A stretch of 7,446 bases of DNA from an uncultured Chloroflexota bacterium (GCA_913020235.1 CAJWBT010000110.1:1-7446), one strand, 5' to 3'. Shown: positions 1 to 5,670, counted from the stretch's first letter. Translations and numbers: made by a program. Notes: a model not told the origin generated them from the sequence alone.

Positions 1-1
1 G

Positions 2-655
2 GGCTCGGTGGGCATGGTCCCCGCCTCGTCCGAGTTCCTGACCATGCTGCGGGAGGTTACCAGGGAGCACGGCATAATCCTGATTTTCGACGAGGTCATC
101 AGCTTTCGGGTAGCGCCCGGAGGAGGGCAACAGTACTACGGCATTACCCCGGACATGACGGCCCTGGGCAAGATCATCGGGGGCGGATTCGCGGTGGGAG
201 CCTTTGGCGGCCGCCGGGACATCATGGAGCTTTACGACCCCTCCAAAGGCGCCAAGGTGTCCCATGCCGGGACCTTCAACGCGAACCCCGTTACCATGCT
301 GGCGGGGGCGGTGACGTTGGAGCAGCTCACCCCGGAGGTCTACCGCCGCCTGGCGGAGATGACGGAGCTGTTACGCCGGGGTGTCAGCCAGGTCTGCGCC
401 GATTTGGAGGTGCCGGTCCAGGTCACCGGCCTTGGGTCGCTCTTCGGCATCCACTTTACCGACGGCCCGGTGCGCGGGTACCGGGACGTGGCCGCCGGGA
501 ATGCCAGGCTCCGGGGGCAGGTGTTCCTGGGGTTGCTGAACGAGGGTATCCTGACCGCGTCCAACCTGGTGGGCTCCCTCTCCACGGCTATTACCGAGGC
601 CGAAGTGGACGTCTTCGTAGATGCGTTCAGGCGGGTGCTGGCGCGCCAGACGTGA
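2..655 (+). CDS. Class III aminotransferase, GSA-aminomutase-like (C-terminal part, 5' cut by window edge)
   Basis: PLP-dependent class III (fold type I) aminotransferase; about 217 of the usual ~430 residues are visible. Counting the GTG codon at 8 as residue 1, FDEV supplies the Asp (D28) that contacts the PLP pyridine nitrogen, LGKIIGGG supplies the PLP lysine (K55), and GTFNANP (88-94) is the phosphate-binding Thr region. The GKIIGGG and VGAFGGRR stretches are close to glutamate-1-semialdehyde 2,1-aminomutase (HemL). However, the DEVISFRV loop is one residue shorter than the usual HemL DEVMTGFRV, and GTFNANP replaces GTLSGNP. No heme genes are nearby. I therefore infer a GSAM-like aminotransferase or aminomutase of unknown substrate rather than HemL itself. 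The reading frame is open to the left edge, so the true start lies outside. The stop codon is followed at once by a GC hairpin. Confidence 0.9.
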   Translation, partial: GSVGMVPASSEFLTMLREVTREHGIILIFDEVISFRVAPGGGQQYYGITPDMTALGKIIGGGFAVGAFGGRRDIMELYDPSKGAKVSHAGTFNANPVTMLAGAVTLEQLTPEVYRRLAEMTELLRRGVSQVCADLEVPVQVTGLGSLFGIHFTDGPVRGYRDVAAGNARLRGQVFLGLLNEGILTASNLVGSLSTAITEAEVDVFVDAFRRVLARQT

Positions 656-657
656 AC

Positions 658-673
658 GCGGCGGAGCCGCCGC
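658..673 (+). terminator. GC hairpin directly after the aminotransferase stop
   Basis: A perfect inverted repeat, GCGGCG-gagc-CGCCGC, begins three bases after the TGA. It is followed by taaatct, not a proper T-run, so it is not a canonical intrinsic terminator. It could end or protect the 3' end of the transcript between two convergent genes. Confidence 0.4.
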
Positions 674-729
674 TAAATCTGCCTGTCGCGCTGTTGCTTG
701 CCGTTGGTTGCCGTTGTTAGACTGAACTC

Positions 730-1041
730 TTATGCTATGGCGGACCCCGCGAAGTGGATGGGAGTCGCGACACTCCGCCCGATCTCTCCGTCGAACCAGT
801 CCTTCACCGTCTCCCGCCACTTGGTGTAGTGGGGAGCCTGGCGGTGGGCGTCAACGGCCGCCTGGTCCGTGTACACCTCGTACAGGTGTATCCGGTTGGG
901 GTCCTCGTTGTCCTGCAAAACGTCAAAGCGAAGGCATCCGGGCTCATCGTTGTTGGAACCCCTGGCGTCATCCATCATGGACGCCATGAAGGCTTCCTTG
1001 TGACCCTGCTTTATCTTGATGGATACGATCAGCGCAATCAT
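730..1041 (-). CDS. Antibiotic biosynthesis monooxygenase (ABM) domain protein, YgiN/LsrG-like
   Basis: A 103-aa single-domain protein of the dimeric alpha+beta ABM family, which includes quinol monooxygenase YgiN, cofactor-free monooxygenases and the autoinducer-2 processing enzyme LsrG. It starts with the typical strand MIALIVSIKIKQG, followed by the first helix and EPGCLRFDVLQD (33-44). The LRFDVLQD segment closely matches LsrG. Next comes the conserved strand-helix HLYEVYTDQAAVDAH (52-66) and then PHYTKWRETVKDW (70-82). The length is normal for the family. The frame is open upstream of this ATG, but a GAGGAG Shine-Dalgarno five bases before it and family alignment decide the start. It is monocistronic and convergent with the aminotransferase. 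Its promoter and a structured leader are visible upstream. The family is secure; the substrate cannot be read from the sequence. Confidence 0.9.
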   Translation of the reverse strand: MIALIVSIKIKQGHKEAFMASMMDDARGSNNDEPGCLRFDVLQDNEDPNRIHLYEVYTDQAAVDAHRQAPHYTKWRETVKDWFDGEIGRSVATPIHFAGSAIA

Positions 1042-1069
1042 GTCAACTCCTCGGTCCCCAGATGTTGAG

Positions 1070-1089
1070 GCGGGCGCACTTGCACCCGC
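1070..1089 (-). promoter_or_regulatory. Leader hairpin upstream of the ABM gene
   Basis: On the minus-strand transcript, GCGGGUGCA and UGCGCCCGC can form a nine-base-pair stem with one G-U wobble, or eight pairs with an AAGU loop. The plus strand would instead have a C-A mismatch, so the structure favours the ABM transcript. It sits about 28 bases before the ATG and ahead of the GAGGAG ribosome site. A second pairing, GCCGGT (1097-1102) with ACCGGC (1118-1123), lies further upstream in the same leader. The function is unknown. Confidence 0.4.
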
Positions 1090-1134
1090 GGCGTCGGCCG
1101 GTGAGGTACTTCGCCCGACCGGCAAGCCAGCGCC

Positions 1135-1163
1135 ATTATAGTCGTGGCGGTTGCCGGGCACAA
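1135..1163 (-). promoter_or_regulatory. Sigma70-type promoter for the ABM gene
   Basis: On the minus strand a perfect TATAAT -10 box (1140-1135) is preceded, after 17 bases, by TTGTGC (1163-1158), a 3 of 6 match to TTGACA. Transcription would begin near 1128 and give a leader of about 86 bases before the ABM start at 1041. Confidence 0.6.
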
Positions 1164-1202
1164 GACAGCTTGCGGACTAAGGCGGCGGTCAGCGTCCGGT
1201 GA

Positions 1203-1270
1203 CCCCTCACCCAGCCCAGGCTGCGCCAGGGCATCCCTCTCCCAATTGGGAGAGGGAACGAGGGTGAGGG
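1203..1270. repeat. REP/MITE-like intergenic palindromic repeat, copy 1
   Basis: It contains a perfect 22-base palindrome (1235-1256, two halves of CCCTCTCCCAA). This is flanked by outer arms CCCTCACCC (1204-1212) and GGGTGAGGG (1262-1270). The outer arms are off-centre, with 22 bases on the left and 5 on the right of the palindrome. The CCCTCACCC...CTCTCCC...GGGAGAGGG...GGGTGAGGG pattern is a known style of dispersed non-coding element in many GC-rich bacterial genomes. A decayed relative lies at 3836-3871. No transposase is present, so mobility would have to be provided elsewhere. Confidence 0.75.
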
Positions 1271-1349
1271 CACCTGCGGGCTTCACCTTGCTTGCGGACG
1301 CCAGCATCACCCACGTTAATCGACGGACCTTGCAGGGTTACCGGCCCAG

Positions 1350-1378
1350 GTGACGCCCGGGGCCGGAGGCTGTAGAAT
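1350..1378 (+). promoter_or_regulatory. Probable promoter of the glutaredoxin-like gene
   Basis: GTGACG (1350-1355) and TAGAAT (1373-1378) are separated by 17 bases. The boxes match the sigma70 consensus at 4 of 6 and 5 of 6 positions. The start point would be near 1385, about 22 bases before the ATG. The -35 box is flanked by CCGGCC (1341-1346) and GGCCGG (1361-1366), a possible operator dyad. Confidence 0.45.
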
Positions 1379-1406
1379 GGCTGCACCAACCACTTGGAGG
1401 TTGTCC

Positions 1407-1622
1407 ATGCCCGATATTCCGGTGGTTTACACCTTGACTATTTGCCCCGCCTGCGACGTTTTGCGCGACGCCTGGCGCCGGCAAGGGATCGCTTACGAGG
1501 AACGGCGCGTGGACCAGAGCCAGGAGACGCTGGACGCTGCGCTGGAGTACGGGGATACGGTACCCATCATTGTCCACCCCGACGGACGGGTGGAGATCGG
1601 CTTCGAAGGGAAGACGGGTTGA
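1407..1622 (+). CDS. Glutaredoxin-like protein with CPAC active site
   Basis: A 71-aa thioredoxin-fold protein of the glutaredoxin/NrdH class, expected to act as a cytosolic thiol-disulfide reductant. The N-terminal strand IPVVYTLTICPACDVL carries the redox pair C13-P-A-C16 at the start of the first helix. GIAYEERRVDQ (27-37) is the second strand, TVPIIV (51-56) has the cis-proline P53, and GRVEIGFEG is the final strand. A GGAGG Shine-Dalgarno six bases before the ATG fixes the start; upstream in-frame extensions lack one. At 71 aa it is at the short end of the family and lacks the last helix of longer glutaredoxins. It is the first gene of a possible redox operon with the CPCC ORF and the thioredoxin-fold gene. 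The fold is well supported; the partner protein is unknown. Confidence 0.85.
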   Translation: MPDIPVVYTLTICPACDVLRDAWRRQGIAYEERRVDQSQETLDAALEYGDTVPIIVHPDGRVEIGFEGKTG

Positions 1623-1633
1623 GAGATCGGCTG

Positions 1634-1780
1634 ATGGGCTGGAAGCCCGTCGAACTCAGCCGGAAGGCCCGAAGGGGAACCAAGGTATGTCCGTGCTGCG
1701 GATTCGACGAGGGCCTTCACACTGAAGACAGCGCTCAGCACCGGCCAGAATTTACATCCGGCGCGGATGGGCCCGCTTGA
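1634..1780 (+). CDS. Possible small CPCC-containing protein (48 aa), unknown function
   Basis: A short ORF starts 11 bases after the glutaredoxin-like stop, in a different frame. Its product is basic at the N terminus (SRKARRGTK, 9-17) and carries KVCPCCGFDEG with cysteines C19, C21 and C22, followed by a His- and acid-rich tail. A weak GAGAG lies eight bases before the ATG and overlaps the preceding stop, which would allow translational coupling. The CPxCG-like knuckle suggests metal or thiol chemistry, but there is only one such knuckle, so it is not a standard zinc ribbon. Third positions in the first half are mostly G or C, less so in the second. It could also be a chance ORF. I do not recognise it as a named family. 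Confidence 0.35.
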   Translation: MGWKPVELSRKARRGTKVCPCCGFDEGLHTEDSAQHRPEFTSGADGPA

Positions 1781-1850
1781 CCCCTGATTCCTGAGCAGGT
1801 TTGGCAGAATACGTGGCGAGCGGGCGGCTCGTCGAGCGAAGGAGCAAGAG

Positions 1851-2435
1851 ATGGCACATGAGACCAGTGTTGTGACGCCTCAACGGTTCTCGGAGGGGTT
1901 TGGCTATGCGGACTACCTGGCCCAGATAAAGGTGAACAAGGCCCGTTTCGATGGGTTCTACGCCGGGTGCAAGATACGGCCCGAGGACGCAGCCTCGTTC
2001 AGGGAACTGGCCGACCGGCCCGACGGCCCGGCCAAGATGCTGGTGCTGGGCGAAGACTGGTGCGGGGACGTGGTCCGGGGACTGCCGGTGCTGGCCCGGG
2101 TGGCGGAGGCCGCCGCCATCGAGTTGCGCATATTCCCCCGGGACCTGAACCACGACATCATGAACGAGTTCCTCAACCGGGGCGAGTTCATGTCCATTCC
2201 GGTGGCGGTGTTCTACACCCGGGACCACCGGTACATCTGTCACTGGATCGAGCGTCCGGCGGTGGCCAGCCGAGAGACGGCGGAGATCGAGGCGGCGATT
2301 CGCGCCGAGAACCCGGAGATCAACGATCAGGAGTTCAGCCGGGAGAGGCGGACCCGTACGGCGGCCCGGGCCGGCGATTGGATCGATGCCACCGTCGAGG
2401 AGCTAAAAGGTCTGCTGGTCGACAGCGTGAGCTAA
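1851..2435 (+). CDS. Thioredoxin-fold family protein with single-cysteine WCGD motif
   Basis: A 194-aa protein of the Thioredoxin_9-type family. After a helical N-terminal region (about 1-58), the fold begins with AKMLVLGEDWCGDVVRGLP (61-79). Here WCGD (70-73) replaces the WCGPC of true thioredoxins: C71 remains, but no resolving cysteine follows. SIPVAVF (115-121) contains the cis-proline P117. Other cysteines are C40 and C130. The C-terminal part from about 140 is helical and charged. No signal peptide is seen, so it is probably cytosolic. The start is set by AAGGAG six bases before the ATG. With one active-site cysteine it may act by monothiol chemistry or serve a non-redox role. It lies downstream of the glutaredoxin-like gene on the same strand and ends 29 bases from the convergent MFS gene. 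Confidence 0.85.
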   Translation: MAHETSVVTPQRFSEGFGYADYLAQIKVNKARFDGFYAGCKIRPEDAASFRELADRPDGPAKMLVLGEDWCGDVVRGLPVLARVAEAAAIELRIFPRDLNHDIMNEFLNRGEFMSIPVAVFYTRDHRYICHWIERPAVASRETAEIEAAIRAENPEINDQEFSRERRTRTAARAGDWIDATVEELKGLLVDSVS

Positions 2436-2464
2436 TCCGCGTCCCAGACCCGGACCCGGACCGC

Positions 2465-3784
2465 CTAGCCAGCCCGCTGTCCAGCCGCCGAGGGTTTCCC
2501 CAGGAACAGGAACAAGGTGGAGCCCAAGAAGCTTACCACCGCCACGGTGGTGAAAGGCACCGCGTAGCTCCCGGTATAGTCGAACATGTAGCCGGCGAAC
2601 AGCGGGGCGGTGATCAGGAACAGGTTCATGGGCAGCATGGATATGCCGGTGATGCTGGCGAAAGCCCTGCGGCCGAAGTAGACTCCGCGGACTGCGGTGG
2701 TCAGGGGTATCCGGCCCCCAAAACCGATGCCCATGAGCACCGCGAAGACGAAGGCGATGTAGGTGGTTTCGTTCAGAAACAGAATGGCGATCGCCACCGA
2801 CTGGGTTGCGGAGAACCCGAATAGCGCAATACGTATGGGTACCCGGTCCCCAACGTACCCGCCCACCAGGGTGAAGAAGGCCCCGACGGCGGTGTACGTT
2901 GAAACCACCCAGCCTACCATCTGCAGCGAAAACCCCCGGTCTCCCAGCATGAGTCCCAGGTGCACCGCGACGGTCACGATGACGGTGGTGGAGCAAGCGT
3001 GGCCAACGGTAATCAGCCAGAAGGTCCGCGTTCTCAGGGCCTGCTGCCAGGTGAAGTCCCGTCCTTCGTCGCCCCCCGGCGGAGCTTCCGCCCGTTGGGC
3101 CGCCGTAGGCGGGCGTTCCGGACTGTCTCCGTCGGGGCGCTGACCGTACTCCTCGGGCCGGTTTCGCACCAGCCGGGAAATGGGAAAGGCCAGCGTCATC
3201 AAGAAGACACCTATGCCCAGGGCAGTGGCTCGCCAGCCAAACCTTTCGGGTTCGCCTGCCTCGATGCTGCCAATGGCCCAGGCCATGACGGGTATCAGGA
3301 ACACCCCGCCGAGGGAGAACCCCTCCATGGCTATGCCCATGGCCGTTGACCGCCGCCGGATGAACCAGCTATTGAGCGCCGTCATCATCGGAAGCCAGGT
3401 GCCCAGGCCCGCACCCAGGCTCATAACGGCGAAGGCCAGGTACAGGTGCCAGAGCTGCTGCACGCTGCCCAAGATGAGAAAGCCCCCGCCCAGGATCGTC
3501 AAGCCGATCAGCACCATGCGGCGAGGTCCCAGCCGTTCTATCAAAAACCCTTCCACCGGACCCATGAGGCCGCCCTCGGCCCTGGCCAAGGCGAAAGCCC
3601 AGGACATCTGGCCCCGGCTCCACCCGAAGTGGCTCTCCAGCACGGGGTTCCAGACCGTGGTGCCCTGAAAGAAAGGCACCGAACCCACGGCCATCACGGT
3701 GCCGGCCACCCCGGCCAGCCACCAGCCGTAGAAGACTCGGCGGGGACGAGTTGTCGCGCGGGCGAAGCCAGGTAGCCGGTTCAA
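2465..3784 (-). CDS. MFS transporter, oxalate/formate antiporter or monocarboxylate-carrier-like
   Basis: A 439-aa inner-membrane secondary carrier with about 12 membrane helices in two halves. The halves are separated by a charged cytoplasmic loop (about 205-248, rich in P, E and R). The N terminus has the RVFYGWW entry motif (16-22) common in this MFS branch. MFS motif-A-like loops follow helix 2 in each half: GFLIERLGPRRM (79-90) and GGYVGDRVPIRI (308-319). WFIRRRSTAMGIAMEG (140-155) matches the conserved helix 4-5 region. The start codon is TTG, supported by AAAGGA six bases upstream on the minus strand; the next ATG would remove helix 1. The length is normal. It stands alone, convergent with the thioredoxin-fold gene and divergent from the Mo-hydroxylase genes. 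The substrate is probably a small carboxylate by family, but this is inferred. Confidence 0.88.
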   Translation of the reverse strand: MNRLPGFARATTRPRRVFYGWWLAGVAGTVMAVGSVPFFQGTTVWNPVLESHFGWSRGQMSWAFALARAEGGLMGPVEGFLIERLGPRRMVLIGLTILGGGFLILGSVQQLWHLYLAFAVMSLGAGLGTWLPMMTALNSWFIRRRSTAMGIAMEGFSLGGVFLIPVMAWAIGSIEAGEPERFGWRATALGIGVFLMTLAFPISRLVRNRPEEYGQRPDGDSPERPPTAAQRAEAPPGGDEGRDFTWQQALRTRTFWLITVGHACSTTVIVTVAVHLGLMLGDRGFSLQMVGWVVSTYTAVGAFFTLVGGYVGDRVPIRIALFGFSATQSVAIAILFLNETTYIAFVFAVLMGIGFGGRIPLTTAVRGVYFGRRAFASITGISMLPMNLFLITAPLFAGYMFDYTGSYAVPFTTVAVVSFLGSTLFLFLGKPSAAGQRAG

Positions 3785-3835
3785 GCGAGGTCCTTTATCG
3801 GTGGGTCATGCCACGGATTAGGGGCGCGAAGCGAT

Positions 3836-3871
3836 CCCTCACCCCAGCTCTTCTCCCATCAGCGGGAAGGG
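3836..3871. repeat. Decayed copy 2 of the CCCTCACCC-type repeat
   Basis: CCCTCACCCC at 3836-3845 is followed by agctcttctcccat and GGGAAGGG (3864-3871). The order and spacing match the left half and central hairpin of the repeat at 1203-1270, but the hairpin is imperfect and the right outer arm is not recognisable. It is read as a diverged or truncated member of the same dispersed family. Confidence 0.5.
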
Positions 3872-3974
3872 CGGGCGTCAGGGCTCGGTAAACAATCTCG
3901 TCCGCCGGGTGGCGTCGGAACCCGGCGGGGAGTAGCAGTAGCTTGCTGCCCGGTGCCAAAAAGCTGCTATGAGA

Positions 3975-3998
3975 GTATTACAAGCCCTGTACTAATAC
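3975..3998. promoter_or_regulatory. Dyad GTATTA-N12-TAATAC, possible operator
   Basis: Perfect six-base arms (3975-3980 and 3993-3998) are separated by 12 bases, in an AT-richer patch of otherwise GC-rich DNA. They lie about 100 bases upstream of the Mo-hydroxylase promoter. The symmetry and position suit a regulator-binding site for either divergent gene. No regulator is encoded in the window, so this is tentative. Confidence 0.3.
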
Positions 3999-4095
3999 AA
4001 GTAGAGGCCCTCGCGGTGACGAGCCGGTCGGGCCGCCACGCATCTGAGTCTTTTCGCAGCGCACGTGGCGACCACAGACGGGGAATCAACGGCGG

Positions 4096-4124
4096 TTGAC
4101 AGGCTTTTGCGGCCTGGATAACAT
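4096..4124 (+). promoter_or_regulatory. Sigma70-type promoter for the Mo-hydroxylase S and M genes
   Basis: A perfect TTGACA -35 box (4096-4101), a 17-base spacer and TAACAT (4119-4124, 4 of 6 matches to TATAAT). The start point would be near 4131, giving a leader of about 68 bases that contains the three tandem repeats and the ribosome site. Confidence 0.6.
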
Positions 4125-4140
4125 GCCCCTTGGCGGGACT

Positions 4141-4185
4141 GCCGTCCATCTGGTCGCCGTCCATCTGGTTGCCGTCCATCTGGTT
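4141..4185 (+). repeat. Three tandem copies of a 15-base unit in the leader
   Basis: The unit GCCGTCCATCTGGTT is repeated head to tail at 4141-4155, 4156-4170 and 4171-4185; only the last base of copy 1 differs (C for T). The array ends one base before the GGAGAG ribosome site (4186-4191) of the 2Fe-2S subunit. Because 15 is divisible by three, the array stays in frame with that gene and would read PSIW(S/L) three times if translation began further upstream. Confidence 0.85.
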
Positions 4186-4198
4186 GGAGAGAGAAGCA

Positions 4199-4681
4199 AT
4201 GCCCCACGCCATCACGGTGAACGTAAACGGCGCCAGCTACACCCGTACCGTGGAGCCGAGGCTTCTCCTGGTCCATTTCCTGCGGGATATTCTTGGGCTC
4301 ACCGGCACCCACGTCGGCTGCGACACCAGCCAGTGCGGGGCCTGCACCGTCCTGGTTGACGGCCTGGCGGTCAAGTCATGCACCGTTCTCGCGGTCCAGG
4401 CCGGCGGCTCCAGCATCATGACCATCGAGGGGCTGGCCGGGGACGGGGAGCTTCACCCACTGCAGGAGGGGTTCTGGGAAGAGCACGGCCTGCAGTGCGG
4501 TTTTTGCACGCCGGGCATGATAATGACCCTGTATCAGGCCCTGGAGCGAAATCCAGCCATCTCGGACGAAGAGATCCGGCGCAGCATTGCCGGCAACATC
4601 TGCCGGTGCACCGGTTACTACAACATCGTGAAGGCGACCCAGAACGCCGCTGCCAAGATGAGGGGAGCCGGACCCGAATGA
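4199..4681 (+). CDS. 2Fe-2S small subunit of a xanthine dehydrogenase / CO dehydrogenase-family Mo-hydroxylase
   Basis: A 160-aa iron-sulfur subunit (CoxS/XdhC type) that passes electrons from the molybdenum site to the FAD subunit in the cytosol. The N-terminal plant-ferredoxin-like domain binds the first cluster through [12 protein letters not shown] (C41, C46, C49) and C61. The C-terminal helical domain binds the second through QCGFCTPG (C100, C103) and NICRCTGY (C135, C137). All eight cysteines are present and the length is typical. The ATG is chosen because GGAGAG lies seven bases upstream and the family begins with this strand (ITVNVNG). An in-frame TTG at 4130 would add the tandem-repeat peptide and lies at the predicted transcript start. 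The FAD subunit follows after 13 bases. The catalytic large subunit is missing from both sides. The substrate cannot be inferred without it. Confidence 0.95.
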   Translation: MPHAITVNVNGASYTRTVEPRLLLVHFLRDILGLTGTHVGCDTSQCGACTVLVDGLAVKSCTVLAVQAGGSSIMTIEGLAGDGELHPLQEGFWEEHGLQCGFCTPGMIMTLYQALERNPAISDEEIRRSIAGNICRCTGYYNIVKATQNAAAKMRGAGPE

Positions 4682-4694
4682 GCAGGGGCCTTAA

Positions 4695-5564
4695 ATGATA
4701 CCCGCCGTTTTTGAGTACCACGCTCCCTCGACCCTGGGGGAAGCCCTGGCCATTCTGCGAAGGCACCCCGGCGAAGCCAGGGTGCTGGCGGGCGGGCACA
4801 GTCTGCTGCCGATGATGAAGCTGAGGCTGGCCCAGCCTTCACACGTGGTCGACCTGGGCCGGATAGGCGACCTGGCTTACATAACGGAGCGGGACGGGGG
4901 CCTGGCCATCGGCCCCATGACCACCTGCCACGCGCTGGAGTCATCCGGGCTGGTGCGAGAGCGGGCGCCGGTGCTGGCGGAAACGGCGGCCCAGGTGGCT
5001 GACCTGCAAGTCAGGAACAAGGGGAGCATCGGGGGCTCCATCGCCCACGCCGACCCCGCCGCCGACCTCCCAGCGGTCGTGCTGGCCCTGGAAGCCCGAA
5101 TCCGGACCTCCGGAGGTGGTAGGTCCCGTAGCCTGCCCGCCGGCCGTTTCTTCGTGGACCTGTTTACCACCGCGCTGCGAGACACGGAGGTCATCACCGA
5201 GATCTTCGTTCCTCAGCTTCCACGGCACACCGGCGGGTCCTACCAGAAGTTCGCGAACAAGGCGTCACGGTTCGCCGTGGTGGGAGTCGCGGCCCTGGTA
5301 ACCCTTGATGAACGGGGGCTATGCCGACGGGTCCGCATCGGTGTGACCGGAGCAGGCCCCAAGGCGGTCCGGGCCAGGGCGTCGGAGCGCTACCTGACGG
5401 GCAAAGAGCCTTCAGCGCGGAACCTGGGTCAGGCGGCGCGGCGGGCGGCTGCCGGCATCCAGTTTCTGAGCGACCAGCACGGCTCGGAGGAGTACCGGGA
5501 GCACCTCACCGGCGTGCTGGCCGGCAGGGCGTTGGAACAGGCGTCCAACCGGGCTGCTGCCTAG
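4695..5564 (+). CDS. FAD-binding medium subunit (subunit M) of a xanthine dehydrogenase / CO dehydrogenase-family enzyme
   Basis: A 289-aa flavoprotein subunit (CoxM type) that takes electrons from the 2Fe-2S subunit and hands them to the final acceptor. The N-terminal FAD-binding domain has the two diagnostic loops: AGGHSLLPMMKLR (32-44) and GSIGGSIAHADPAAD (110-124), which bind the FAD phosphates. NKGSIGGS has Ser115 where Asn or Asp is usual. LQVRNKG (104-110) is the conserved lead-in. The C-terminal CO-dehydrogenase-flavoprotein domain (about 175-285) includes YQKF and the GVTGAGP turn. The length is normal. A modest AGGGG site lies six bases before the ATG, 13 bases after the small-subunit stop, so the two form one operon. 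After the TAG comes an inverted-repeat element, not a large-subunit gene. The role is clear; the substrate is unknown. Confidence 0.93.
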   Translation: MIPAVFEYHAPSTLGEALAILRRHPGEARVLAGGHSLLPMMKLRLAQPSHVVDLGRIGDLAYITERDGGLAIGPMTTCHALESSGLVRERAPVLAETAAQVADLQVRNKGSIGGSIAHADPAADLPAVVLALEARIRTSGGGRSRSLPAGRFFVDLFTTALRDTEVITEIFVPQLPRHTGGSYQKFANKASRFAVVGVAALVTLDERGLCRRVRIGVTGAGPKAVRARASERYLTGKEPSARNLGQAARRAAAGIQFLSDQHGSEEYREHLTGVLAGRALEQASNRAAA

Positions 5565-5598
5565 TCTTGTAGCTCGTGGTTGGTTTGATACCTGGTCA

Positions 5599-5670
5599 GT
5601 CATCCCGGCCCTTCCGCGGAAGGGGGATCCAGCAAAGACTTCTCCGGATTCCGGCTTTCGCCGGAATGAC
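5599..5670. repeat. 72-base inverted-repeat (MITE-like) element
   Basis: The 11-base termini (5599-5609 and 5660-5670, GTCATcCCGGC against GTCATtCCGGC) match at 10 of 11 positions. Inside are a perfect 16-base palindrome (5609-5624) and a hairpin ATTCCGGC-tttc-GCCGGAAT (5648-5667). The GTCATTCC...GGAATGAC ends are typical of small dispersed non-autonomous elements found in many bacteria. It is a different family from the repeats at 1203 and 3836. It sits between the FAD-subunit stop and the convergent aldolase gene, where its hairpins could also act as a 3' end. Confidence 0.75.

Larger units (their letters stand above)
1042..1406. other. 365-base divergent intergenic region
   Basis: This stretch lies between the ABM gene (leftward) and the glutaredoxin-like gene (rightward). 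It holds the leader and promoter of the former, a palindromic REP/MITE-like repeat in the middle, and a likely promoter for the latter. Open frames crossing it show no recognisable protein and are broken by the repeat. Confidence 0.7.
3785..4198. other. 414-base divergent intergenic region
   Basis: It separates the leftward MFS gene from the rightward Mo-hydroxylase genes. From left to right it holds the MFS ribosome site (3793-3798), a decayed palindromic repeat, an AT-richer patch with a dyad, a clear sigma70-like promoter reading right, and three 15-base tandem repeats in the transcribed leader. I find no convincing promoter for the MFS gene and no coding region. Confidence 0.6.

Noticed and set aside
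698..716. Two near-tandem copies of TTGCCGTTG in the convergent gap
   Set aside because: It is short, has only two copies and no associated structure; probably chance.
754..1068. 104-codon + frame over the ABM gene
   Set aside because: It is antisense to a clear ABM-domain protein with promoter and ribosome site; the + frame shows no known motif.
1777..1810. Promoter TTGACC...CAGAAT before the thioredoxin-fold gene
   Set aside because: The spacer is 22 bases, too long for a sigma70 promoter. Read-through from the glutaredoxin promoter is as likely.
1967..2824. 285-codon + frame crossing the thioredoxin-fold gene and the end of the MFS gene
   Set aside because: It is low-complexity, rich in G, R and P, and overlaps two well-supported genes in other frames.
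4141..4185. Possible CRISPR-like array
   Set aside because: The 15-base units are contiguous with no spacers, and no cas genes are present.
3967..4215. Minus-strand frame encoding a QMDG(N/D/S) peptide repeat
   Set aside because: It is the antisense reading of the tandem repeat and overlaps the promoter and start of the 2Fe-2S subunit gene.
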